Part shown: positions 1 to 13,110 of the stretch, piece after piece
Numbering within the stretch: the first letter of the stretch is position 1
Layout: each line of letters starts with the position of its first letter
Assembly (NCBI RefSeq): GCF_022201045.2
Contig: NC_068556.1
Span: 23,541,501-23,605,500, forward strand
Reading direction: 5' to 3'
Origin: Citrus sinensis
Taxonomy: Eukaryota > Streptophyta > Magnoliopsida > Sapindales > Rutaceae
Length of the DNA stretch: 64,000 nucleotides
Translations under genes and position numbers: made by a program
Notes under the pieces: model-generated
Seen by the model: only the letters and a program-made list of their open reading frames with translations
What the model was told of the DNA's origin: nothing
The model's database searches: none

Positions 1-304
1 AATTTTATAGCCACCTTCTTTCATGTTTTACAGAAATTGTAGCTAAAATCCAAAATATATTAGAACTATCTTTCACTCTGTAATTCCTCGGATCCATCTG
101 GGAAAAACAGGATCATGCCAGATGCCTTGAATCCCACTCATCAGAGACCAATAATTGCCTATTTGATCACTTTATCTCCCATTAGATTCATGGATTGCTT
201 TAAGCGGGGTTGAGTACAGATGCAAATTAGCCCATGATTCAATTATACCACCTCTATTCCATTGTAAAAGGAATCTTGCTCTTCCACCACAAGAGATGAA
301 GCAA

Positions 305-3300
305 CTAAACTTCTTTTGGCAGTTGCTTGGCTTCAGGGATTTTGAGGGAGCCACTATCTATCAAGGGCTGCAGCTCCGTCTTTGCCAATTCACGGACCTT
401 AAAATCTGAAGATTCCAAGAAAGCAGTTACTACTTTGCAACTGCAATCACAGCAATGGAAATTAGTACATACATCAAAATTCACATGAACTTATCTTATA
501 ATTGGGTAAACTTGCAAGTAGAAAGCAAATTTAGCCTCACCTGTGACCTTGGGCCCAGAATTCAGACTTCCCTTTTAAAGCATTCTTCCATAAAGTGGAA
601 GCAAATTTTGGGCAGTCCATGACTAGTTTCCTAATAGTGCGGCTGGAGTGGAAATTTTCAAGGACATGCTCCTCTTCGGATGCTTCAGATTTGGACTCTG
701 ATGCAAGAGATGCTATAGTCTCATGCAAGGTGTTCAACTTGTCATCCAAGGTTGGGCAAAGAATGTCATCAGAGCCCCCTTTTGCAACCTGTATGTGTCA
801 CATTTGATTAGTTGAGACATTATGGGGCAAACACATTGAAAAAGGGCCAACTCAGATGTTCCATGTCACATGTGCATGTCTGTGCACATAAATAGGAATT
901 TTCGGAAAAAAACCTATTGCTTCCTTTTGGGAAAAATGAAATTTCCAATTTCCAACAGAACTTCAGCCAACAAACCTTTGGCAATTTAGGCAATACCATC
1001 ATAAGCATAACAATTGGCAATGAACAATTTGACTACCTCGTATAAGACTTCTTTGCCAAAATTTGATCTAAGCAATTCTCCTGCATTCTCAATACATACA
1101 TCGATCATACTCTGCAACACAGAACAAACAAGCAATTCAAGCTAGACACTAGACATGATGGATGCAAAACATCCAAATAATACTAGAAATCCTTCAAATA
1201 CAATTGCCAACTTAGAAGTCTAACCAAAGCCACAAACCTCAGCTAGTCCACTGCTGACCAACAACTCTTGCCTTCTTACACGAGGGTCTTTCTTCCCACC
1301 CTCAGCTAAGGGAAGATTCTCAGCTGGACTTGTACTTTCATCAGCCTGAACTGCTACTACTTCTTGGTCAGCCATCTCTTTGCTAGATTCATTGTTCTTT
1401 GCTTCAGAATTTACTTCTGACCCTTCCTGATTTGAGAGAGGGAAGATCAGATTAAGTTGCAGCAGATCCACATCACTAGTGTAAGATAGTCTAGAAAATA
1501 TCTCTCTTCATTTTACCTTGGCACAAAGAGAAGGAATAGATAAATTTAGGGAGCCCAGATCATCAGGGCTGAGATAACGTGAACAGTTAGGATGTAGTAG
1601 CTGCAGTAGCACTCGTCTTCCATTCTGAAATTTGTAAAAACCATTTGGAATGTAGAATTATCAAAAGAGTAAAGTTAAACTTGGAGGACTGTCTGGTGGT
1701 CTCCAGTCAGATACCTGTGTACAAACATACTACAACATCTCATAGGTAGGAATGTAATAAACATTAAACTAAAAGGAAATACCAAGTGTTGTATCACATA
1801 AAATGAAATGCTTAATAGAACAACCCACTTCTCAATCAAGGACATTCCAAACTTTCCTTAAAATTTAGTCATCAACATAATGTAAAAGTTTACGAAGAGT
1901 GCAAACCTTATCCATAACAAGCTCCTTTATAATCGATTGAAGCTCACGAATGATAATCTGTAAACAGGAGAGACTTATTTAGTAACTCTATCAAGAAACA
2001 GCACTTGCTAAGTGTAGACTATGTCAAACAACTATTTTGCTAAAAGCCTCAAAACCAACCTTTGTGATAAGTTTTGTGTCATCAACTATTGAAACAATGC
2101 AGAGAAGTACCTGCAACCAGACCATAAGATAGCATGGAATTAAGTAATTTATTCTAAACCAAGTCAAGGACCTGTAAATCAGAAAGCTAACAGGAACTGA
2201 TAAATGCATCTTTTGGAATAACAATATTCAAGTGGTTAGGAGTAATCTTACCATACTCCCACATTGGTCATGAGCTACCTTGCCAATGTGCCCTTTCATT
2301 CCTTTGATAATCTTCTTTCTTTCCTAAAAATAAATCACAACAGTGAAGAACAACTCAAAAGTCAATGAAAGTCAGAAGTCCACATGCATTTCGTGTTTTT
2401 CTTTTTTTTTTGGGTGTGTTTGTGGGGGGGGGGGGGTTGTGGAGGGAAAGGAACAGAGAGATTCATAAAATCTAATATCAATTGCAACAAACCTTTGCAC
2501 TCCCATGCTTGACACAAAGCATACCAATCTTAGAACCATCCCTAGTATGGATCATACGAACAAGGAGTGGGCCAGACAACTGTTGAATTATGTCTGCAGC
2601 AGAGGACTGTCAACAGACCAGACTTAGAAGAGAAAAAGATTACAAGTGAAGAAAATACTACAGAATTTCTCATAATTTACGGAATGCATATAAAAATCTC
2701 AAACACACCTTATCAGCCATGCTGAGATACTCCATCAAGACTCTGTGTATGATAGAATGATCAATAATTCCTTTCTCTAGAATTGGTTGAATTACAGAAG
2801 CCATATGTCTCAGCACTGATGCTTTCTGCAGGCCTAGCTTTGAAATTACATCGACCAACCTAACGCAGATTAAAAAAGATTAAACGGTTGGCTACAGAAC
2901 CAAGACCTTGCTTGTGAATTTCCAATTCCACATGAAATGGCCCAATGAAAATGCTGTGAACAGATTTTAACTTTTAAGAAAATCCATACATGCCTATTGC
3001 AATACATTATAATCAATTTTCACAAGCATTTACAAGAGAGAACCATGAATCCCTTTAATCATCCATTAAAGAATTTTCTTCAAGAACAGAGGTTCAATAA
3101 TGCAGTCTTCCTTGCCAAATGCCAAAGAAACGAACCTCCCCGGTACAACACTACAATGTCTTTTTTCAATAGAACAAATGCCCATGACTATTCAATGAAA
3201 CTTAATTGTAACCAAAAAGGAAAAATGGAAAATTGAAAAAGGAAAGGAAAGTAATAGAATCCTCGGAGTTGCACAAGATATTGCTGCAACTATCCTGCTA

Positions 3301-5114
3301 AAACAGATCATCAATTAGTGGATTCATTGATGAAAGAATGTTAATTCTTTGGTTTACCTGCTCTCTTTGATTGACACCAGGTCCTTAAACAACTGAAGCT
3401 CTGTAGAGTACAATTCTACCAGAAGCTCTTGTTTTTGAGTTGCATTTCCCAGTTGGTATGCATGCTCGACAACTGGAAAGAAAAGAAAAAGAGTGAGAAA
3501 CTTTATAAAACAGAAAGGGTCAAAGATAGATAGACCAGATTCCTACCAAGACGTCATCAAAATTTCTTGCAGATGAATCAATTAGTTAAATCATATTATA
3601 GTGAGACAGGTTTCATTTCTTTATAAATCCCAGGAAATTGCAAGTCTACCTACATTAAGTTATACAAAATTACTGCTGGAAACTGAACTAAGGATTTTCT
3701 TTTTCTTTATCACGTAATAACATATTTTAAAACCAAAGACTCTTAGGTGCCAAGTCCCAACCCTTGTAATGTGCGTATAAGATTACTACCATAATTGGGC
3801 CATTCTACTTTTCACATTGAAAATAAAAAAGCAAAGACTGAGATGGTAATAACGTACCAACAGATCCAACCATGTGTCGAAGAAGGGAAGCAACATTCCC
3901 ATGGAGTGCTGAGATAAACCCTGCCAGCTGCTTCTTTGAAGCTACAAATAGAACATAAGAGCGTCATCAAATAATCTCAAAGTAGAGGGTTACAAGAGCA
4001 AGAACAACATATACGAATTATTCATTCAAGCAAAATACTAAAGTTTCTCTTTTAATTCTTAGAGGCTAAATCATACCATTATCTATCATTTTCTTCACGA
4101 GATGAACTGCATAAGTGTTATCAGCTAGGGAGAGAAAATGTGGCTGAAGCTCCTCAAAAACAGCATCTCTTTCAGCTTGTGAACAATACTTGACGCAAGT
4201 CTGAGGTGAAAGAAACATGAAAGGAACAAACTTAAGGCGAAAAAATCACAGATGTAAATACAAAAATTCCCGCACAAAGTTTCCAAAAATTACCTGAAGA
4301 ACACGAGAGGAAACATGGGAGCCAGCAATTTCTGGGATCTTTCCCTTCATCTTCTGCAGAGCTTCACTTATCAATCTAATCAAAAGAAAGAAAAACATTC
4401 AAAATAACACAATTAATAACTGTGAATATAACATTTGCACCAAAATTCATACTTTGATCTAGTTTCTTTAGCAATATTCCGCTGCCTCATCTTCTCCCAC
4501 AGTGATGCAAGCTCCTATCAAGATGAAAATAAAATTTGCTTAGTCAACAAGAGCTCGCAGTCTCAGCTATTTTACATGTTTTAACCAACCCCAGCACAAA
4601 AAAAAATTAAAATTCTTCGGCTTTATTCCTTCTATCACAAATGTACAACACATAGCTTCAATCCTAATTATGAATGAAGTGGACAAAAAATAAGAAAATG
4701 CATACCAGCTCCAAATCGTAATGCCTCTTCCTCTTCTTCTTCCTAGCCTCTGCCAGTTCCTGTAATTAAACCAAAAACACCAGTGTATGAGAAAAATGTA
4801 AAACTAAACTTTAAAAAAGAACAATTTGCAAAAAATAACGAAAAAATAAAAACCTTGGCACGAAGCCGAAGCTCGCGCTTCGTTAAGGATTGATTCTTTT
4901 CTTTGTTCCCATCCGTTTTCTGGAGCTCGGATTTAAATGGTTTTTGTTTTCGTTTATCTGGATTGAAAGGCTTCTTAAAGTCCTTGCTTTGAGATACTTC
5001 TGAGGGTTTTGAACCCGCGAGCTTCGGCTTCTTCGAAGCGGGGTTACTCGGTTCGGTTTTTGCGAATATTCTTTTCACGGGTTTGTTGGTTTCTGGTCTG
5101 TTCTTCGCCGCCAT
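305..5114 (-). CDS. APUM24: Pumilio homolog 24-like (PUF6-type) nucleolar RNA-binding protein, complete, 17 exons
   Basis: Exons on the minus strand: 4854-5114, 4706-4759, 4453-4514, 4294-4375, 4077-4200, 3858-3941, 3358-3472, 2709-2859, 2493-2606, 2252-2323, 2060-2110, 1907-1957, 1517-1624, 1238-1426, 1037-1111, 541-788, 305-440. All introns read GT-AG and the sum (1977 nt) closes a 658-aa frame. The N-terminus is Lys-rich and disordered (MAAKNRPETNKPVKRIF), a likely nucleolar signal, followed by KREL/KKKRKRH basic patches. The middle holds degenerate helical PUF repeats (for example NTYAVHLVKKMID and DGSKIGMLCVKHG); a Glu/Ser-rich linker (exon 14) precedes the C-terminal helical part. Family knowledge: APUM24/PUF6/KIAA0020 proteins act in the nucleolus in 60S assembly and rRNA spacer processing. 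The first ATG follows directly on the promoter region. Family assignment is firm; the exact orthologue name is by resemblance. Confidence 0.9.
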
Positions 5115-5239
5115 TGAAGCTTCAGCTCAACTGCTCAAATCTTTGTGTCTTCTCTTCTCCGCGAACTGTAACCGCTTGTGCTTTTTGCGGTTCTTGCGAG
5201 GGTTTTGGGGTTTCTAACTCTTCGGGCAGGGGATGTTAA

Positions 5240-5340
5240 TGTTTATGGGCTGTTAGTTCCTACAAGGCCCACAATACGAGGCCGTTTAATGGCCCAAGAA
5301 ACGACGAATTAACTCATACATATAGGCCCACAGGCCGAAA
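5240..5340 (-). promoter_or_regulatory. Cluster of site II (TGGGCC/T) elements upstream of APUM24
   Basis: Read on the plus strand, GGCCCA occurs near 5266, 5291 and 5327, and TGGGCT near 5245, so TGGGCC/T-type elements recur within about 220 bp upstream of the minus-strand ATG. Site II elements are a known feature of promoters of plant ribosome-biogenesis and proliferation genes, which fits the product. The spacing is seen; activity is inferred. Confidence 0.55.
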
Positions 5341-5399
5341 CGTTGTTGTAAACTTTCTACCATAAAAGTTTGATACCAAAAATTGTTTACATTTATCTA

Positions 5400-8300
5400 A
5401 TGATTCGTAAAAAAAAACTAATAAAGAGTTCAATAATTTACTTAAAAAAATATCTGAAAGTATTGTTCTGATATTATATTATATTATGTGGCTACAGGGA
5501 TTGCCCGGCACATGTAGTCAGTCTCATTGCTTGAGTAACGAAAACATTTTTATTTAGTTTTTTTTAAAATTAAAAAAAAAAACAATAACTGCCTTTACTA
5601 ATCGCATGTCAATATCAACAAGGGCGAGTGCACCATTAGCCGACCATTGAGCGCTCCTGATTCGCCCACCGTGTGATCTGGTACTTGCGAGAATAAATCC
5701 GTATTATCGGCTAACATGGTGGTTCAAAAAAAACCAATCAGATAAGAGTTGGTCCCACACGATGAACCTTTGACACGTTTCAATTTCAACATCAAGGGGG
5801 AAAAAATTGATAGTTTGCTTTTGTCTATTGGCACACATGAAAAGCAAAGATTTGACTCACTTCTCATTTCTCATGGGAGGGAGAGTAAATATGGCAAAAA
5901 ATCCGATCCGGTCTTTGGTCTAATTGATTGTATCTTAATTTTTAGGACTTTAGTCCAGATTTTAAAGATTAAGCGCTCGTTTGGTAGCTAGATTGGATTG
6001 GATTGGATTGAATCGGATTTGATAAGATAGGAGTGAATTAGATAATACTATATTATATATAATATTATATTGTATTTGGTGTAATATTGGATTAAATTAT
6101 AAATAATCATGCCTTATATTATAATATTATAATTTTCAAATTATTATTATTATTATAAACTAAAATTTTGTATCATTAATTATACAAATCTACCTCATTG
6201 ATATTAGTGAAATATAAATCATAATTTGTATAATTTTTATTTTATTTTGTTAAATATATTTATGATATTTATATTATTTTTTATTCAATAATCTATTATT
6301 TATAAAATTTTATATTTTTAATATTAATTTATAATGTAAATATGAAATTATAAAAATATTTAATAATAAAGTAAATTAAAATGAATTTTAATTTAATGTG
6401 AAATTAATAATATTTTTAGTATAATTTATTATTTACATTATTAAAATCAATATTTTTTATTACATTTATCACATATTACTATAAGTTTAATATTTATAAA
6501 TTATTATGTTTAATTGAGTTATCAATATAATCCAATAATAACTAATCTCATGGCCCCCTTAGGATAATTTCCTTTACAAATTTGAGATGATCTTGTGGGC
6601 CCAAAATAACTAAATCCTAATATTCTTGACAACACCAAACATGAGAATATGATAAAAAAAAATTTAAAAAAAAAGAGTTCAATCCCCACTTTTAATCCTT
6701 CAATCAAATATACCCTAAGAGTTAGATGAAGGTTCAATAAATTAGGACCCAATGACATTCGAGTTAGGGTTATGGCCTTACCAAAATGCCCTCATTGATC
6801 CTAAACCTTAAATTAACTTTTTACAAAAATAAAACTTAGAAGTTATTAGAGCACCAAACCACATACTGTCATAACCATACCTTAAGTATATTTATCTTTA
6901 TTTTGTATTAATTTAGTTATTTTGTATTTGTTTTTTTTTTGTGTTGTTAGTTTGGTTTTTCTGTTAATTTGTTTTAATTGTTACATGTTATATTCTTGTT
7001 AAAGCTAAAATAAAATTAGTTTATTAAATTCCCTGCAACCAATTTTAACATAAAAAAGGTACAATACTAATAAAGAATGGATAATATGAGTCATACTTTA
7101 AAAGTTAAAAATAAAAAAGTAAAAAAAATTATGGCTAAACTTAGATAAAACTCGAGCCCAATGATGATTCGATAAGACATAAGAGTCAACTTTTTAAGGG
7201 TAACGTTAGGACTTGACATGGCCTGAACCCGACCCGATCCACTGCCAAGCCTACATCAGACGAAACCTATTCAGTTCAACTTCGAGATTGACTTCGGTCT
7301 TGGGGTTTCAGAATGAACTGGGCCAATCATATTTGGCATCTATTAAAAAAAAAACTAATTTATTCACTTGTATTCAAAAGTTAATGATAACAAAAATTGG
7401 CTCCACAATTGTTTTTTTTTTCCCCCTTAACATTCCATTAAAAATTTACTGATAATATTGCCATTAAATTTTGGATTAGCTTTGATCAACACAAAGCTAA
7501 TGAACACAGACCACAGACTAGAGGACTTCATTAATGTCGTAAAAAAATAAATTTTATGACTATATAAGTTTTGATAAAATACTTTCTTAATTTTACAAAA
7601 AAAAAAAAGATAGGCTCTTTCTAATAATTTAATAACAACTCAATTTTCTATACAGTTATATATAAAGTACTTGAATATGCACTTTTTTTACTATAGAATT
7701 TCCTAAATATACATCATTAAGGAATTAAAATAGAAATCAAGTATGAGCTTAGTTGGCATTTTTATTGTTTTTCAACAACCTAACACCTAATGGTATAACA
7801 CTAAGGTAATATTTTATTTATTAATTACCTTGGCTTCTACAGGAAAAATATTTGTAAATGAGAAGGCATTATCGAACCTTATATTATATTTTTCTAAAAG
7901 TCTTAATGTTTGGCAGCAAGGAAAACAAATGTAGTTGGGTCGTGGGTAAGATTGGTTGGAAGATAAAGTGCATTAACAATTGAAATTGAATATGATGATC
8001 AATTTGTGAGTGTCTTTTATTATAATGTGGTTGCTTGGTCATGTGAGGAGCGAGGACATCATCTAGAAAATGACTACAATCAAATCGTTTTGCTCAAAAC
8101 GTTTATAAAATTTGTCATTCGATTCAGCCATCAAGAATAGTGACCTTGAAATTTGGAAATATCACATGGGACAACTTTGATCTATAATAAAAGTAATAAT
8201 ACAATTATAAAGCAATGATACAATTCTTTATGGAGTATATATTAGGACCGGTCGAAAAGGGTAGTATTAATAACCATTTATTTTGGACAATAAGAGTTTC

Positions 8301-9950
8301 AATATTTGAATCTCTAAGTACATTCTTCTATTTGAATAATTCATTTTATACTTAAGAATTTTTATTATATTTTTTATCGTGGTTATCTACTTTTAGATAA
8401 ACTTATTTTAGGATTAAATAAATTTATTTACCTAGTTACAAATTTAAATATTGGGAAATATTGATTAAGTTTTTGTCCATAGTTTTCCCTTCTAGAAAAT
8501 AATATTTAAACAAAAAAAATTTCAACGGACTTATTGATATTTTAAAAATATTCTAGAGTTGAAAAGTAAAATTTTAGGAGATTTGACCATTACATTATGA
8601 TAAAAAAAAAATTTACAATATTAAAGAAAACTCCGCAAGACAGAACGCCACGTAATCTTCCGACAAGGCGACATGACGTGGTGGACGTTAGTACTTGTAT
8701 TCAAAATAGACTTGAGTTCCCAGCTTCGATTCCGCAATCACTTTCTAGTTTCGCTGCCACGTTTCTCTACTTCCCCTCTCACACCCCGCATCCTCCATTA
8801 GCGACTAAAAACTCACCACGTAAGCACCACAACAAGTATCATTCTATTCGGAGTAATAACATCTAAGTCCCTGTCTTTTATAAAAACCATATATAATGAT
8901 ATAGTTTGAAATTAATTAACACAGCTGCGATATTTTAATGTTTTGTTATTGAGGTAAATAGAAAGAATTACTTGCATTATACAATTCGACGCATTTAGAT
9001 GAAATTTTTTAAGTGTTTTTGTCTTTTTCATTTTAATTGGAAATATTTTTATTTTATTAATTTAAGAGGCCATCTATTCTTCAATCATCTATGATTGTTT
9101 GAAATAACTTCTTCACGAATTTGGTTTTTTTACTATAGTCATGATAATTATCTTTCCATCTTCCTCAATTAAATCTTTTAGAATTAGGATATCCAATCAT
9201 AATTGATTTCTTAGATGACAATTTTGTCTATTGTATCTTTTGAAGAACTTTATTTAAAAAAGAAAATCACCAAATACTTATAATATGAAAATAGTAATTA
9301 TGTTAAAACTATATGGCTACTGATATGAACGTCCATACTTAAATATGTGTACTTCGTCTTCTAAGATTTAAAATTACAAAATTTTCTTTTATTTTTCTTA
9401 AATATAAAAAACAACAAAGACATATTATAGGCCAATGAAATTACACATGATTCTTTTCATATTCTTAAATTTAATCAACTAATAATAATAATCAATCACC
9501 TAAACCCAATGTGTTAATAAAATATAATAAATAAAAAAGTTAAGGCTACGACTATGTTGGAGTTGATTTATAGTGGAGTACGAATTTTAACCACACACTC
9601 AAAATGATAAATTGTAAAAAACTCATTATAACTTTGATCGTGTGATTATGAATGAGTGCTCTATCTTAAAGCAGTTTGAAGATAGCCGGACCCAAAAGTT
9701 AAATGTTTAAAGCTCATTACGTGATAATACAATTCCATTAACAAGCTTTGAAGCTTATCAAGTGACTTGAACCACCATTTATTCTCTAATTCTTTGAAGC
9801 CTCGTTATTGACGCATCATTGTAAGAAGATTAGTGAAATAATATTCAAACTATATTCTTGTTTTATTATTGTACAAAAACTAGGGAGTCACATATTATTT
9901 TATTCTTTCACCTCCATTTTCGTGCGAAAATATACTCATCACACAGGAAC
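5400..9950. other. AT-rich spacer between APUM24 and TPR, no gene seen
   Basis: Very AT-rich DNA with many homopolymer runs and no credible exon. It holds the MITE-like stretch at about 5972-6640. A small cluster of ACGT-core sites (CCACGT or ACGTGG near 8648, 8673, 8756 and 8816) lies 1.5-1.7 kb upstream of TPR. These are G-box/ABRE-like cores but could be chance. The open frame at 8597-8866 shows no family or codon signature. Confidence 0.6.
5972..6640. mobile_element. MITE-like AT-rich element (tentative)
   Basis: The left end (CTCGTTTGGTAGCTAG, near 5975, then repeated GGATT units) is roughly mirrored by the complement of the right end near 6630 (CTCATGTTTGGTGTTGTC). The interior is over 80% AT with TAATATTATA motifs. 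Similar sequence, a GATTGGATTCAATT start followed by TAATATAATATTATA, recurs at the right edge of the window. I could not define a clean target duplication, so the boundaries are approximate. Confidence 0.35.
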
Positions 9951-10177
9951 ACAGCCCCACAGGCAACGCGCACTTGCCTGATCAGGCCGCCATGAGATCT
10001 GATAACTTATCATTCCACTGATACGTTAGGTAACTTATCACTGATAGGTCGGTGAGAAACAAAGACACTGCAAAACGCATCGAAGAAAGTGAGAACAAGT
10101 CATCTCTCACGCACACTCTCTCTCTTCTTTATCTTTTTCTTTTGGCAGCTTTTTTCGCCTTTTCTTTCTTTCTTCTC

Positions 10178-10293
10178 ATGACTGTTCTCGTTGAAAGCGA
10201 AGCATGGAAATGCAAACCCTAGAAATCAATCGCCTAAGAGAAAAGACGCCGTCGTTTTCTGTCCTCAACCTCTCTTCTCTTCATAAGGCTTAA
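10178..10293 (+). promoter_or_regulatory. Two overlapping upstream ORFs in the TPR leader
   Basis: uORF1 runs 10178-10222 (14 codons, MTVLVESEAWKCKP then TAG). uORF2 runs 10204-10293 (29 codons, starting MEMQTLEINRL) in another frame. Both end before the main ATG at 10369. They matter only if transcription starts upstream of 10178, which the CT-rich leader-like stretch at 10090-10170 suggests but does not prove. A telo-box-like AAACCCTA lies at about 10214. Confidence 0.5.
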
Positions 10294-10368
10294 ATTCTAA
10301 ACTAAGACTCACCGTTTAATGATTTAATCTATTTCGTTTCCTGCATACGTTTCATTTTCGAGCTAAAA

Positions 10369-13071
10369 ATGTCGTCTTTAAGCAGAGAATTGGTGTTTCT
10401 AATTCTTCAATTTCTCGACGAAGAGAAATTCAAGGAGTCTGTACACAGGTAATAAGCTCTTTTTTTTAAAAAATATATCTTGTTTATATAACCGTTTGAT
10501 TGAGCTTTGACGGTCGTGATGTCACTGATTTGAATATTTGATTTAGATTGGAGCAAGAGTCAGGCTTTTTCTTCAACATGAAATATTTTGAAGAAAAAGC
10601 TTTAGCTGGAGAATGGGATGAAATTGAAAAGTACCTCTCTGGATTCACTAAAGTTGACGATAATCGTTACTCCATGAAGATTTTTTTCGAGATCAGAAAA
10701 CAGAAGTATCTAGAAGCTCTTGACAGGTACTTTATTTTTTAGTTATTTTGTATTTGAAAAAAACTTTAAAAAAAAAAACTGCGGCGGCAGTTTTGGTGGT
10801 TTCTCACGTTTTGGTTTGCATTTGTAAAGTTGCTTAAAAAATTAAACTATAATGCACAAGTTGAGAAATCTGATGGAAAAATTTGTCACGTCGATCTTTT
10901 GTTTTTGGATTTTGTGGTTTGTTTGTAATTTTTGTTTTTTGAAATTTTGGTCAGGCATGACAGGCCGAAGGCTGTTGAGATTTTAGTGAAGGATTTGAAG
11001 GTTTTCTCTACATTTAATGAAGAATTGTTCAAGGAAATTACACAGCTTTTGACTCTAGAGAACTTCAGGTAATTTGATTTTGGTTTTTTAGCTGCTTGGA
11101 ATTTGAAGAGAAAAAGAATATAGAACTGAGAAGTTGGGGGTTAATGCAGGGAGAATGAGCAGTTATCGAAGTATGGTGATACTAGATCAGCTCGGACCAT
11201 TATGTTGGTGGAGCTGAAAAAACTGATAGAAGCGAATCCCCTGTTCCGGGACAAGCTTGTTTTCCCATCTTTGAAGACATCACGTCTCCGAACTTTGATA
11301 AATCAAAGGTAGAACTTCAATGCTTTTAAATCTTCATTATTGGGTTTCCATCTTGGTATTTATGTGTTGGTGTTCATGTCATTGACAATGTGACTGGAAC
11401 CAATTTAAGTATTTTTGCTCACGTGGTGATATATGGTGTTTGCAGTCTGAACTGGCAGCACCAGCTATGTAAAAACCCAAGGCCCAATCCTGACATCAAA
11501 ACCTTATTCGTAGACCACAGTTGTTCACCTCCAAATGGGGCTCGTGCACCAACTCCTGTCACTCTTCCAGTTGCAGCTGTTGCTAAGCCTGCAACTTATG
11601 CTCCACTTGGGGCTCATGCAGTAGTATGATCAAAATCTTCACTTTTTTTTTTCAAGTTATCAATGTAAGAACATGTATCATCTTTTTCTGAGCTTGAGAT
11701 ATTTCCTTTCGGGGTTATTATACAGCCATTTCCACCAGCTGCGGCTGCTGCTAATGCTAATGCGTTAGCAGGATGGATGATGAATGCCAACCCTTCCTCA
11801 TCAATTCAATCATCCGTTGTCGCTGCTTCATCGTTGCCTGTTCAACCAAATCAAGGTATTCTAGTTGTTTCAGAACACCGCAATTGTTGAGATAATGTCA
11901 TGACAAAAAAGAGTTGATGTCAAACAGTTATTACCTATGATTCTTTCTTTTAAATGAAATATTCTGCCAGATAATCAACTCTACCGTATAAGCTTTTAAC
12001 TTGATATTCCTGACATCATGTACTATCCATTACAACAGTTTCTGTTTTGAAACATCCAAGAGCACCTTCAAATACACTTGGAATGATTGATTATCCAAGC
12101 TCTGATCATGAGCAACTAAAGAAACGTTTGCGGGCTTCACAGTCTGTTGATGAGGTATTCTTGCAAAATCTATGTACATTGCATGAAGTTATGAGTTATC
12201 ATGCTTTGTTTTTGTTTTCTAGGTTAAAAGCTACTGCTTTTGAGTTTAATTTTAATTTTTCAGGCTACATATCCTGTTCCTTCTCAACAAGCCACATGGT
12301 CACTCGACGACCTACCAAGAGCTGTAGCTTGTACCATGCATCAGGGTTCCTCTGTTGTAAGCATGGATTTCCATCCTTTTCATCACACATTACTTGTCGG
12401 TAGGTTGGATGCTAACCTTCTATGCCAGTCAACTGTTTGATTCTACCAGTTTTAATTTAGGCGCTCTGCAGCTTGACTTTTTTGACTGACTGGGTTCAAA
12501 TTTTCATGGGCAGTTGGTTGTGGAGATGGTGAAATTACACTATGGGATGTGGGGCTGCGTGAGAGGCTGGTTTCCAAGCCATTCAAGATATGGGATATGT
12601 CAAACTGTTCTATGATGTTACAGGTTGTTATCTGATCAGTTAACCAAAATATTTCAAATCATGCTTCTCATATTCAAAATTTTTAAATAAACTGATTTGT
12701 ATTTGGCCTAAATTTATGTCATGTCATTCTTTTTCGAGTATTAATCTCTAGATTAAATTAGTTGAAAAGGATAAGTTATGGCGTCACTGGTTACTGTCAT
12801 TTGTCTATCCTAGTCTGTTTCTCGTTAAGAAAATTTTTCTTGAAAACTAAAGCTGAATGTCAAATTATTGAAGTGGTAATTTCCTTCTGATTGGATAATT
12901 GAAGTTGGTATGCTTTCCGATGCTGTGGCCCTGCTTGAATTCCGATAAAGTATTAGTATTTGCTATATGTAATCGAGTTTCTTTTACAGGCTGCTATTGT
13001 CAAAGATTCATCGATATCTGTCAGCCGTGTGGCATGGAGTCCAGATGGGAATTTTATTGGTATGTGCAGCA

Positions 13072-13110
<39 letters not shown>

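Noticed and set aside
8640-8730. tRNA-like CTTCGATTCC segment
   Set aside because: No matching acceptor stem, D-loop or anticodon arm at proper spacing.
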